The notes under the pieces: generated by a model
What the model was told of the DNA's origin: nothing
Databases searched by the model: none
Seen by the model: the letters and a program-made list of their open reading frames with translations, nothing else
Program-made: the position numbers and the translations under genes
Assembly: GCF_004122095.1 (NCBI RefSeq)
Contig: NZ_SAWZ01000001.1
Span: 1-64,000, forward strand
Length of the DNA stretch: 64,000 nt
DNA from: Pseudoxanthomonas composti
GTDB taxonomy: Bacteria; Pseudomonadota; Gammaproteobacteria; Xanthomonadales; Xanthomonadaceae
Direction: 5' to 3'
Shown here: positions 56,046 to 64,000 of the stretch, one piece after another
Position numbering within the stretch: the stretch's first letter is position 1
Layout of the letters: the number at the start of each line of letters is the position of its first letter

Positions 56046-56843
56046 TCAGGGGCGGACCTCGATCACAGGCCAGCCCAGGTCGCGGTTGACCGGCGACTCG
56101 CCCGCGCCGATGAACTCGAACACCCGATCCAGCGCCAGGGGCCCAGCCTGGCGCGGGAGCAAGCGGATACGCACCTGGGTCTGGTCGGGGCTCAGCCAGC
56201 GCACATCGGTGCCCGGCGGATCCTGGCCACCCACCAGCGCCGCGGCGTCGGCGCGCAGGCGCAAGCCACCGAGCCCATGGCCGGCGAAGGTAAACACCCG
56301 ATCCTCTCCCAGGCGTGCGCGCTCGCTGGCCTCGGCCTGACGCGGGTTGAGGAATCCATGGCTGGCGAGGATGCGCAAGGGCAGGACCGCATCGGCCCGG
56401 GGCAGGCCGAAGACCGCCGAGCGGTGGAGCACCAGGGTGTAGTCGCCGGGCTGGTCGATCGCCGGCAGGTGAACGGCCACATAAGGCAATGGTGCGTCCG
56501 GCACACAGTGCGTGGCCGGCGCGGGACCACCGCTCCCGCTGGACAGCAGCCGCGCGCCGATCACCATCCGCTGCCCACGCGCCACGGCGCTGGCGGCGAC
56601 GACGCCCTCCAGCGCATCGCCACGCAAACCGACCACGCAGGGCACCCCGGCATAGCAGATAGAAGGAAGCAAGTGCCCGGGACGCGGCTCGATCTGCGGA
56701 CACAGCCGGTGTGCCTCGATGCCCGCCGCGGCCATCGCCACCGGCGCAGCGCAGACCAGGACTAGCGCGCAGGGTGATACGGACAGCAGGACCGCCGTCG
56801 CGGCGCCGTGCCGCGCACGGATCAACAAGGTGTTTAGCGGCAT
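56046..56843 (-). CDS. Exported protein of unknown function, end of secretin operon
   Basis: A 265-residue protein with a long hydrophobic N-terminal signal (about 13-38, A-M-A-A-A). Four cysteines (C48, C63, C69 and C113) lie in the first half of the mature part. The predicted structure is mainly beta (YVAVHLPAIDQPGDYTLVLHRS; DVRWLSPDQTQVRIRLLP), suggesting two Ig-like sandwich domains. I recognise no family. It lies 50 bp after the gene at 56894 and is probably the last gene of the operon begun by the secretin-like gene. Confidence 0.7.
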   Translation of the reverse strand: MPLNTLLIRARHGAATAVLLSVSPCALVLVCAAPVAMAAAGIEAHRLCPQIEPRPGHLLPSICYAGVPCVVGLRGDALEGVVAASAVARGQRMVIGARLLSSGSGGPAPATHCVPDAPLPYVAVHLPAIDQPGDYTLVLHRSAVFGLPRADAVLPLRILASHGFLNPRQAEASERARLGEDRVFTFAGHGLGGLRLRADAAALVGGQDPPGTDVRWLSPDQTQVRIRLLPRQAGPLALDRVFEFIGAGESPVNRDLGWPVIEVRP

Positions 56844-56893
56844 GCACGGTCCTCCTGGCCTCCGGCTCGAGCGGCGGCGGTGGATGGCGAGGA

Positions 56894-57865
56894 TCAGCGG
56901 CCCTGTGGACCGCGCAGCTTTTCGATGGACAGCCGAACGATTTCCCGGAGGTCCCCCTCGGACACGTAGCCGGCGCCAAGGCGGGATTCGGTGTACAGGC
57001 CGCGCGCGCCGGTGGGATCGGTGCGCCCGGTGTCTACCGGGCCGCCGTTCCCGCTTTCATCCCCGGTCGGCTGGCGATGCTGGTTTATCAGTGCGCCAAC
57101 GCGCTTCACATCGGCAGCGGTGAAACCACCGGAGCCCTGCTCGCTGTCAGGCGCCGGCTCCTTGGCGTTTCCACTCTCGTCGACCAAGCGCTGGTCGCTG
57201 TTGACGTACTCGATACGACCCGAACTCATCCTGATGATGCTGGCGCTGCCGTCCTTGTAGATCTTGATGACGTCACGGTTGCCGGCATCGATGCGCCGCG
57301 GCTGATCGGACGCTGAGTTCGAGTTGTCTTTCGCCATCCCAGCGCCGTTGCGCTGCGTGTTCCCCATGAAAGACGCGTCTTCCGGACAGGCTTGGCAAGT
57401 CGACAGCTGTCCTCGCGTGTCGCGCATCCCGGGCCGCATCGCGCGCTCGACGCCGCGCTGCGAGGCGGACGTGCCACCGCCCGCGCTGCCACCGACGCGA
57501 CCGGTCAGTTCCCCGGCGCGGTCGCGCACGGAACCGCTGGCGCCCTCCACCAGCCGGCCTGCGCCGGTGGCTGCGGTACCCCCAAAGCCGGCCAGCGCCT
57601 CCAGCTCGGACATGTCCAGCTGCGAGAGGTTGGCCACGATACGCTCGACGTTGGGCGCGGCAATGTTGCGGCTCTTGAGCGCACGCGCCACTTCGGCCAA
57701 CAGGGCCGCACGGCTGGCGGTCGCCGGCTGCGTCGCTGGTTTTTCCTGCGCTGGCGCAGCAGGCGGCAACATGCCCGCGGCAAGGGCGGTTGCAAGCACC
57801 GCCGCCAGATGCGCGCGGTGCCGCGGATGGCGGGGCTGTGAAAGGATCATGGGTCGGGTGGTCAT
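56894..57865 (-). CDS. Exported protein of unknown function
   Basis: A 323-residue protein. It has a signal peptide (VLATALAAGMLPPAAPAQ), an Ala-rich helical N-terminal part (about 45-95) and a Gly/Ser/Thr-rich disordered middle with a C-x-x-C (TCQACPE). The C-terminal segment has a short beta-like motif VIKIYKDGSASIIRMSSGRI. Not recognised. The disorder and placement beside a secretin suggest a secreted or periplasmic partner. It lies 84 bp downstream of the Cys-rich gene on the same strand. Confidence 0.68.
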   Translation of the reverse strand: MTTRPMILSQPRHPRHRAHLAAVLATALAAGMLPPAAPAQEKPATQPATASRAALLAEVARALKSRNIAAPNVERIVANLSQLDMSELEALAGFGGTAATGAGRLVEGASGSVRDRAGELTGRVGGSAGGGTSASQRGVERAMRPGMRDTRGQLSTCQACPEDASFMGNTQRNGAGMAKDNSNSASDQPRRIDAGNRDVIKIYKDGSASIIRMSSGRIEYVNSDQRLVDESGNAKEPAPDSEQGSGGFTAADVKRVGALINQHRQPTGDESGNGGPVDTGRTDPTGARGLYTESRLGAGYVSEGDLREIVRLSIEKLRGPQGR

Positions 57866-57949
57866 GAGCGTGAATCTCCTAAGGGTCAGTGATTGCCGGC
57901 ACGGCGCGCGGCGCGGCGCGGCATGGCTGTGATGAGCGATGGAAGGCGG

Positions 57950-58528
57950 TCAGAGACACACGTTGAGATTCGGTCGGCCCACGCGCTCCCACCACTTGGC
58001 AGGCCGCGCGCTGCCACTGCAGCAGAACGCTTCGTCGTTCTTATGCACCCCCCTGCCTGGGCGCGCGCAGTAAAGCGGGCGTTCGACCACGCCGCTGTCG
58101 TTCACGCGGGTGACATCAAGCACGCGTTTCCAGTTGTAGCCCCACAACGTGCGGCTCACCGCGCGGTTCCACTCGACCTTGCACGCATTGCGCCCGCTGC
58201 TGCCGTTACCGCCGCACATTTCTCCGTTGGGGCTGGCCGCGCAGCAGGGGTCGTGGGCCATGCTGCCGCCGTTGATCAGGCAGACGCCCTGGTGGGTGCC
58301 GATGCCGTTGGTGTGCACGCAGAAGGCCATCGAGGGCATTGCGCTGTTGTTGGTCCAGGCGCCGCAGGCCTGGCCAACGGCGCCGAAGCAGCGCTCGCCC
58401 GCCTGTGCCAAGGTCAGCGCGCCTGGCGCCAACACGCCGCAGAGGCAGGCTAGCGCCAGCAGCATGCAGGTGCGCAGGGCGCGATGGATGGATGCGGTGC
58501 CGTGGAAACGGATGTGCTGGGCATGCAT
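57950..58528 (-). CDS. Cysteine-rich secreted protein of unknown function
   Basis: A 192-residue protein. It has a signal peptide (MLLALACLCGVLAPGALTLAQA) and a mature part of about 148 residues with 12 cysteines, including two adjacent pairs (DPCCAA and AFCCSG) and several Asn/Gly-rich turns (GGNGSSGRN). An even number of cysteines suggests up to six disulfides, as in a small extracellular or envelope protein. No family recognised. It is separated by only 10 bp from the gene at 58539. The ATG at 58528 has GAGG upstream; an internal ATG before the hydrophobic stretch is possible. Confidence 0.72.
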   Translation of the reverse strand: MHAQHIRFHGTASIHRALRTCMLLALACLCGVLAPGALTLAQAGERCFGAVGQACGAWTNNSAMPSMAFCVHTNGIGTHQGVCLINGGSMAHDPCCAASPNGEMCGGNGSSGRNACKVEWNRAVSRTLWGYNWKRVLDVTRVNDSGVVERPLYCARPGRGVHKNDEAFCCSGSARPAKWWERVGRPNLNVCL

Positions 58529-58538
58529 GGTCGCGTCC

Positions 58539-59000
58539 TCACTTGATCCGGGTGGCCACGGAACCGTCGTCCGCGCGCAGGTGGTCCTCGTCGATGCGCA
58601 CCAGGCGCATCTTGCTCACGGGGTCGGTCTTGTCCTCGGGGTCGCCGGGATCGCGTGCGAGCGTCAGCGTCATGCTACCCTTGTCCACTTCGCCCACGCG
58701 GTAGCGCCCCTGCGCGAGCGCGCGCTTGTCCTGGTCCGGGAAAAGCGTGCTGCGCACGGTGGTGACATAGCGGCCATCGGGCAGGAACTCGACCACGGTG
58801 GTCTCGACCTCGCCGGTTTCCTTATCGGCCGGCGCGGCATGGCCCCAGCGACCGATCAGCGGCTTGGCTTCGGCCGGGTCGAACTTCTCCTGGGCCGATA
58901 CCCAAGCCGGCAGCGCGGGCAAGGCGAGCAGCAACACCAGCAGCCTGCGTACGGTTGTGGAACGGCGCGCGCGTGGCGCGTTGGCGGGGATGCGTGTCAT
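58539..59000 (-). CDS. Small exported lipocalin-like protein
   Basis: A 153-residue protein with a signal peptide (RRLLVLLLALPALPAWVSA, cleaved before QEKF). The mature part starts PLIGRWGHAA and continues FLPDGRYVTTVRSTLF...GRYRVGEVDKGSMTLTL, a calycin/lipocalin-like beta-barrel pattern. Its ATG overlaps the stop codon of the secretin-like gene by 4 bp (ATGA), so the two are co-translated. The role is unknown; it may be a small periplasmic partner of the secretin. Confidence 0.75.
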   Translation of the reverse strand: MTRIPANAPRARRSTTVRRLLVLLLALPALPAWVSAQEKFDPAEAKPLIGRWGHAAPADKETGEVETTVVEFLPDGRYVTTVRSTLFPDQDKRALAQGRYRVGEVDKGSMTLTLARDPGDPEDKTDPVSKMRLVRIDEDHLRADDGSVATRIK

Positions 59001-60721
59001 GGGGCATGGACTCCAGCGTGGTTGGGCAACGAGGCGCCGGCATCGGCAGCGCCGTTGCTGGCCAGGAACTGCTCGAGCAGCTGCGGATCGCGCAGGTCGC
59101 GCGCCTGCACATCTCCGGCCGAGGCGCGCGAGAAGAAAGGACGTTGCTGGATGCGTGTCGCCAGTGCGCCCAGGCCGTGCTCGGGCTGGGCCAGCGTGTC
59201 CCACAGGCGCATCAGCGCGCGCACCGAGCCGCCGGTGGTGTCTCCGGTCTGCAGTCCCACCGGCGCGGAGGGCGTGACCAGGATGATCACCGAGCGCTGG
59301 CGACGCAGATCGGTCTTGCGATTGAACAGCAGGTTCAATCCCGGCACGTCGCCCACGATCGGAACCCCGGATTCATTGCCATCGCTGACCGATTCGGAAA
59401 GCCCGCTCAGCACCAGGGTCTCGCCGAAGCGCACGTCGGCGGTGGCGGCCACGTTCTGCCGGAAAGTCGCCAATTGCTGGGAGAAACTGCCCACGCCCTG
59501 GTCGCTGAAGAAGCTGCGGTCGGCCTCGACGCGGAAGCGCGCGCCATCGGCGCGGATCTCGGCCGGGGTGATCTTCAGCCCCACGCCGACATCGATGCGT
59601 TCGAGCTGGGCGAAGTTGACGCCGGTGACGGCCACGTTGAGCTGCTCGCCAACGAAGAAGGTGGACTGCTCTCCGAGGAATGCGCTCAGGCTGGGCCGGG
59701 CGATCACTTCGTAGTGGCGGTTGCCGCGATTGAGCACGTTGAGGTTGTAGGTGACATCCGGGATGCGGATCAGCCGGGTGATGGAGCTGGTGAGCGAATC
59801 GCTGCTGTCGCTGGTCACGCGCTCGCGGCTGTAGGTCTTGCCGAACTGCAGTTGCAGCGACTCCAGCAGGTTCACGCCGTAGCCGCGGGAGCGTCGCAAA
59901 TCGCCCAGGATCAGGGTCACGTCGACGCTGAGCTGGTTGGGCGCGACCGGCGCGAGGGTAGACGGCCCCGCTTCAGCAGCAAGATCGACCGGCGCCTGGT
60001 CCGCGTCGATCGCCGCCGTACGCAGCAGCGCATTGGCACGGGTGGCGACCCAGCTGCGGTCATTCGCTGAGACCCGGTCCGGCGCGGCCGCCAGCAGCCG
60101 GCGGGTCGCGTCGGGATCGTTGCGGCCTGCCGCGCCGAGCACCGCAGTGCGCCAGGCACCGGGCGACTGTGGATCCAGCCCGCGCGCTCGCGTGGCCGCC
60201 GCCTCGGCCAGGCCGAGGTCGCCCGTCAGGTAGGCGGCCGCGGCCATGCCCTCATAGGCCCAGGCCGCCGACGGCTCGGCCATCACCGCGCGGGCGAAGG
60301 CATCGGCCGCGGCGTGATAACGCTGCTGACGCATCAGGGCGACGCCGGCCAGGTAGTGCGGCCACGGGCCGGCGTCGCCGAAGCGGGTCGCCGAGGCGAA
60401 ACCCGACACGGCCAGGTCGGCCACGGCCGGATCGTCCCGCAGCTGGTGCGCGGCGCCCAGCAACAGGTGCGAGCGTGGCGCGCGCAGATTGCGCATCAGC
60501 AATAGCTCGGCGGCGCGGCGCGCGGCGTCGGCATCACCGGCACGCAGGGCACGCGCGGCCTGTGCCTGGAGCACGATCGGGTCGGCCGGCGCCGGCGTGC
60601 GCCGGGCCGCCCCTGGCAGCGTGCCGCAGCCGGCGACCAGCAGCGTGGCCATCGCCACCAGCGCCACCGTGGCCGCTGGTCGTCCCCGCCGACGCCCCGT
60701 TTGCGTTCTCCTTGCCTGCAT
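58997..60721 (-). CDS. Secretin-like outer-membrane lipoprotein with TPR-type repeats
   Basis: A 574-residue protein. It has a lipoprotein signal (ATLLVAGC, Cys32), then helical TPR-like repeats (about 45-260), then a secretin region from about 295. Near its end is the secretin signature VPIVGDVPGLNLLF (about 455) followed by RQRSVIILVTPS. In type II/III secretion systems this domain forms the multimeric outer-membrane gate. No ATPase, pilin or inner-membrane platform gene is present, so this may be a stand-alone secretin or use another system. GGAAGG just before the ATG at 60721 supports the start. It heads a five-gene operon of exported proteins and is divergent from the kinase fusion. Confidence 0.82.
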   Translation of the reverse strand: MQARRTQTGRRRGRPAATVALVAMATLLVAGCGTLPGAARRTPAPADPIVLQAQAARALRAGDADAARRAAELLLMRNLRAPRSHLLLGAAHQLRDDPAVADLAVSGFASATRFGDAGPWPHYLAGVALMRQQRYHAAADAFARAVMAEPSAAWAYEGMAAAAYLTGDLGLAEAAATRARGLDPQSPGAWRTAVLGAAGRNDPDATRRLLAAAPDRVSANDRSWVATRANALLRTAAIDADQAPVDLAAEAGPSTLAPVAPNQLSVDVTLILGDLRRSRGYGVNLLESLQLQFGKTYSRERVTSDSSDSLTSSITRLIRIPDVTYNLNVLNRGNRHYEVIARPSLSAFLGEQSTFFVGEQLNVAVTGVNFAQLERIDVGVGLKITPAEIRADGARFRVEADRSFFSDQGVGSFSQQLATFRQNVAATADVRFGETLVLSGLSESVSDGNESGVPIVGDVPGLNLLFNRKTDLRRQRSVIILVTPSAPVGLQTGDTTGGSVRALMRLWDTLAQPEHGLGALATRIQQRPFFSRASAGDVQARDLRDPQLLEQFLASNGAADAGASLPNHAGVHAP

Positions 60722-60845
60722 CCTGCCTTCCCCCATGTTGGTGACGGCGCCACACTGGGGCGGGGAGCTGCGGGAGTCCTGACGGATTTCCGACCATTTG
60801 CCTACTTGTTTGTCTACGCGCGTTTTTCCTACTGGAATCAGCCAC
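60722..60845. promoter_or_regulatory. Divergent promoter region between secretin operon and kinase fusion
   Basis: These 124 bp must hold promoters for both directions and possibly the operator of the winged-helix/kinase protein. It is locally AT-richer around 60790-60840 (TTGTTTGTCTACGCG). No clear repeat stands out. Confidence 0.4.
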
Positions 60846-63620
60846 ATGCAGACTTCGGATCAGGCAGGGCCGACCGCATCTCCTCGTCGCGAGCTGCGCT
60901 TCCGGTTCGGCGACTGCGTCGTGGACGGCCGCAGCCTGGTGCTCAGCGTCGGCGGCGAGGCGGTGAAACTGGAGAAGAAGCCGCTCGAGGTCCTGCTGTA
61001 CCTGCTCGAGCATGCCGGCGAAGTGGTGACCAAGCAGGAACTGCTGGATGAGGTCTGGTCCGGGCGCATCCTGAGCGAGTCGGTGCTGACCAAGACCATG
61101 GCGCGGCTGCGCCAGGCGCTGAGCGACGAGGCGCAGGCGCTGATCCGCACCGTCCACGGCTTCGGGTACCGGCTGGTGGCGCCAGTGCAGGTCGAGGCTG
61201 GCCCGGCCACCGCGTTGCCCCGCCTGCCCGAACTGGCAGTGGGGGACGCGCCCCCACTGCGGCCGTTGTGGCGCCTGCAGCGGCGGCTCGGCAGTGGCGC
61301 GGTCGGCGAGGCCTGGCTTGGTGTGCACACCAAGACCGGCGAGCCGCGGGTGTTCAAGTTCGGCGTCGACGCCGGAAGCCTGACCTCGCTCAAGCGCGAG
61401 ATCACCCTCTCGCGGGTGCTGCACGAGGGCCTGGGCCCGCGCCAGGACCTGGTGCGGCTGCTCGACTGGAACCTGGAGGAGGCCCCGTTCTACCTGGAGA
61501 CCGAGTACGTGGCCGGCCGCGCCCTGCCCGACTGGGCCGAGGCCCGTGGCGGCTTGGCACAGCTTGCGCTGTCCCTGCGGCTGGAACTGCTGGCTCAGGT
61601 GGCCGACGCACTTTCGGCAGCGCATTCGGTCGGGGTGCTGCACAAGGACCTGAAGCCTTCGAACGTGCTGGTCGACGATCGCCCGGGCGCCGAGCCTCGG
61701 ATCCGGCTGGCCGACTTCGGCAGCGGCCGGCTGGTGGACCTGGCTAGGCTGGAGGCGTTGGAGATCACCCGCCTGGGCTTCACCGGCACCCAGATCGACG
61801 CCGATTCCGGCGGCACTCCACTCTATCTGGCTCCGGAAATCCTTGGCGGCCGTGCGCCGACGGTGCGCTCGGACATCTATGCGCTGGGCGTGATGCTCTA
61901 CCAGTGCCTGGTCGGCGACACTCGTCGGCCGCTGGCCCCTGGCTGGGAACGTGATATCGACGATCCCCTGTTGCGCGAGGACATCGCGCTGGCCGCCGCC
62001 GGCGATCCAGCCGAGCGACTGGCCGATGCCGCCCTGCTGTCCAACCGTTTGCGCACGCTGGAATCGCGCCGGGCCACGCGTGCGGCCGAAGACGCGGCGC
62101 GGGTCGAGGCCGATCGACTGCGCGCCTCGCTTACCCGCACCCGGCTGCGGCGGCGCCAGTTCGCCATCGCCAGCGCTACCCTCGCCGTGGTCCTGTGCGT
62201 GGTCGGCGTGGCATTGCTGCAGGTGCGCGAGGCCCAACAACGCGCGCGGCACGAGGCCGACGTGGCCGGCGCCGTCAATCGCTTCCTCACCGAAGACCTG
62301 CTCGCCCAGGCCAATCCGCTGGTGTCCGGGCGCAGCGACGTGCAGGTGCGCGACCTGCTGGACTCGGCCGCGGACAGCGTGGGCGAGCGCTTTGCGAACC
62401 AGCCGGCGACCGAGGCCTCGGTGCGCATGGCGCTGGGCAACGCGTACCTCAATCTCGGCGAATTCGGCAAGGCGCGCGCCCAGCTCGACGGCGCGCTACG
62501 CCTGTCCGAGCGCGAGGGCGGCGAGGAGCGCATCGCCACCAGCGCACGCATGGATCTTGCCAAGCTGCTCACGCGCAGCGGCGATCACGCCGCCTCGCGC
62601 GCCATGCTGGCGCCGCTGCTCGGACACGCCAATCCGCAGGTGCAGGCCAGGGCCGGCATGGAAACGGCCTTCGCGCAGATGCACGAAGGCGACCTGGACG
62701 GCGCGCTGGCGCGACTGCAGGCATTGGTTCCGCGGGCGAGCACCTTGTTCGGCGAGGGCGCTTCGGAAACGCTGACCGCCACCGTCTACCAGGCCAGCGC
62801 GCTACGCGAGCTCGGTCGGTACGACGAGGCCATCGCGCTCTATCGCAAGGCGCTGGCCGGACGCGAGGCGCTGCATGGCAAAGGCCACATCGCCACTCTG
62901 GAGGCCATGCGCGGCCTGGGGGGCGCGCTGTTTCTGAAGGAAGCCCACGCGCAGGCGCTGCCGGTCCTGCGCGCCGCCCACACCTTGTCCAGCGACATCT
63001 ATGGCCCCCGCCACGACCATACGTTGAGCATCGCGTCGGACCTTGCGCTGGTCATGCAGGCACTGAAGGACTACGCAGGCGCCGAGAAGCTCATGTTGGC
63101 CACCCTCGAGGCGCGCGGTACCGACTACGGCCAGGCCTCCGGCGAGTACCGCAGCCTGCTCAACAACCTGGGCGTGCTCTATGGGGAAACCGGCGACCTG
63201 CAGCGCCAGTACGAGTACCTGCAGCGCAGTTGCCAGGCCGAGCATGCGGCGTCCGGCGCATCGCATCCGAACACGCTGATCTGCGACCACAACCTGGCGC
63301 GCGCACTGGTGGACTTGGCCCGCTACCCGGAGGCCGAGGCGCTGGAGCGCCGCACGCTAGAGCGCGCGCTGCCGGTGTTCGGTGCCGAGCATATGCTCAT
63401 GGGCGTAGCCGGTTACACGTATGCAGGCATCCTGGGCCACCTGGGCCGCAGCACCGAGTCCGAGGCGCGTTTCGCCGAAGCGATCGCCCTGCTCGACCGC
63501 GCCCTGGGCCCAGGCAACGAGCGCAGCGCCAAGGCCATCGCCCTGCGCGATGCCCTGCGCGCCGACCGCGCCGTGCCGGTGGTCGCGGCCCAGGGCAGGC
63601 TTGGGTCATCACAGCGATAA
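60846..63620 (+). CDS. Winged-helix / Ser-Thr protein kinase / membrane / TPR fusion regulator
   Basis: A 924-residue protein. Residues about 15-105 form an OmpR/CadC-type winged helix (VLLYLLEHAGEVVTKQELLDEVW; IRTVHGFGYRLV). Residues about 143-410 form a Hanks-type kinase: GSGAVGEAW near 148, Lys171, H266-K267-D268 in the catalytic loop (HKD instead of HRD), Asp290 in DFG and a LAPEI site. A single membrane helix is at about 439-460. A long TPR region (about 500-900; e.g. ALRELGRYDEAIALYRKAL, NLGVLYGETGDLQRQYEYL) follows. Predicted topology puts DNA binding and kinase in the cytoplasm and TPRs in the periplasm. This resembles CadC/ToxR with an added kinase. It is divergent from the secretin operon, its most likely target. 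Confidence 0.88.
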   Translation: MQTSDQAGPTASPRRELRFRFGDCVVDGRSLVLSVGGEAVKLEKKPLEVLLYLLEHAGEVVTKQELLDEVWSGRILSESVLTKTMARLRQALSDEAQALIRTVHGFGYRLVAPVQVEAGPATALPRLPELAVGDAPPLRPLWRLQRRLGSGAVGEAWLGVHTKTGEPRVFKFGVDAGSLTSLKREITLSRVLHEGLGPRQDLVRLLDWNLEEAPFYLETEYVAGRALPDWAEARGGLAQLALSLRLELLAQVADALSAAHSVGVLHKDLKPSNVLVDDRPGAEPRIRLADFGSGRLVDLARLEALEITRLGFTGTQIDADSGGTPLYLAPEILGGRAPTVRSDIYALGVMLYQCLVGDTRRPLAPGWERDIDDPLLREDIALAAAGDPAERLADAALLSNRLRTLESRRATRAAEDAARVEADRLRASLTRTRLRRRQFAIASATLAVVLCVVGVALLQVREAQQRARHEADVAGAVNRFLTEDLLAQANPLVSGRSDVQVRDLLDSAADSVGERFANQPATEASVRMALGNAYLNLGEFGKARAQLDGALRLSEREGGEERIATSARMDLAKLLTRSGDHAASRAMLAPLLGHANPQVQARAGMETAFAQMHEGDLDGALARLQALVPRASTLFGEGASETLTATVYQASALRELGRYDEAIALYRKALAGREALHGKGHIATLEAMRGLGGALFLKEAHAQALPVLRAAHTLSSDIYGPRHDHTLSIASDLALVMQALKDYAGAEKLMLATLEARGTDYGQASGEYRSLLNNLGVLYGETGDLQRQYEYLQRSCQAEHAASGASHPNTLICDHNLARALVDLARYPEAEALERRTLERALPVFGAEHMLMGVAGYTYAGILGHLGRSTESEARFAEAIALLDRALGPGNERSAKAIALRDALRADRAVPVVAAQGRLGSSQR

Positions 63621-64000
63621 GGCGAGCGACCACTTCCGCTCCAGCAGGGACCGGGCGCGAAAGCATCCTAACAGCGCACACCTCACGCAGCTCCCATTGA
63701 CGGTCCTGACGGAGGCGGCGGGGCTTTGGAGCCTGTCGGCCGTGCGGCATCCGGCGCCACGCCGGCGGGCGCGCAGTGTCCATTCCTTCGGCGCCTGAAG
63801 CTGGATGCTTATTGCGCTGCGCCACCTTGCGCGAGAGCCCGGGCCGGGGACGGGGGCCTGAGTTCACCGATCCTTGGCAAGTGAGCGCGTTGGGCAGCGA
63901 CCCCTCGGTGCGCACACCGCGCATGCCTGACAGCAGGCATACCGCCGGCGTCTTCCCGAGCGTCTTCTTTCATCCGGGACCAAGGTCTGGCGCATGTGCG
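63621..64000. other. Non-coding tail of the window
   Basis: I see no convincing gene start in the last 380 bp. A small hairpin ATGCCTG-ACAG-CAGGCAT lies at 63923-63940. A minus-strand open frame overlapping the end of the kinase gene lacks a ribosome site and is not believable protein. Confidence 0.45.

Noticed and set aside
63397-63924. A 175-codon minus-strand frame at the window end
   Set aside because: It overlaps the C-terminal part of the kinase fusion and is low-complexity Arg/Pro/Gly.
1-64000. CRISPR arrays, transposases, prophage genes and rRNA
   Set aside because: None was found; the only repeated DNA is short palindromic elements and the duplicated genes described.

Overview
The window is GC-rich chromosomal DNA from a gammaproteobacterium, most likely of the Xanthomonadaceae/Lysobacteraceae (Xanthomonas, Stenotrophomonas, Pseudoxanthomonas and relatives). 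This rests on the gene order cinA-lexA-recA-recX-alaS-csrA-tRNA-Ser, on a palindromic operator of the TTAG-N6-TACTA type beside lexA, and on the style of the short intergenic palindromic repeats. No rRNA, phage, transposase or CRISPR array was seen.

Layout. Bases 1-1002 hold repeat DNA and sdhDC (membrane anchors of succinate dehydrogenase). Bases 1260-8085 carry a DUF4142 lipoprotein, a DPP-IV-type exopeptidase, a Cys-nucleophile alpha/beta hydrolase and a PmrAB/QseBC-like two-component system. Bases 8308-15415 form a rightward cluster of three short-chain dehydrogenases (two with export signals), two Npt-type nucleotide transporters and a MipA/OmpV outer-membrane protein. Three matches to a CTTAAW-N5-CTTAAW box lie before the response regulator, before this cluster and before a possible small gene. 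An M61 peptidase, a YheO-like regulator and a lipocalin-like protein follow.

Bases 19390-47206 are the main accessory locus, a hybrid NRPS/PKS system. It has two leftward assembly-line units. The first is a 2425-residue A-PCP-KS-AT-ACP-aminotransferase followed 22 bp later by a 2401-residue C-A-PCP-C-(deleted A)-PCP-TE-PCP-TE. The second is a 1332-residue C-A-PCP-TE translationally coupled to a flippase and followed by a YdcF-family protein. Two duplicated rightward beta-propeller-like exported proteins lie between the units. A tail-anchored J-domain protein, an undecaprenyl-phosphate sugar transferase and the Sfp-type phosphopantetheinyl transferase that would activate the carrier domains close the locus. 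By signature reading, both complete C-A modules resemble glycine-activating domains and the loading module a proline-activating one. The PKS-aminotransferase part should turn the loaded amino acid into a beta-amino (vicinal diamine) unit. The product is unknown to me.

Bases 47325-55845 are housekeeping: tRNA-Arg, tRNA-Ser, csrA, alaS, recX, recA, lexA with its operator, pncC/cinA and an aldo-keto reductase. Bases 56046-63620 hold a second unusual system: a leftward five-gene operon (a secretin-like lipoprotein with TPR-like repeats and four small exported proteins, one with 12 cysteines in its mature part), divergent from a single protein fusing a winged-helix DNA-binding domain, a Ser/Thr kinase, one membrane segment and TPR repeats. 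I read this as a membrane-embedded sensor/regulator for the exported products, which is inference.
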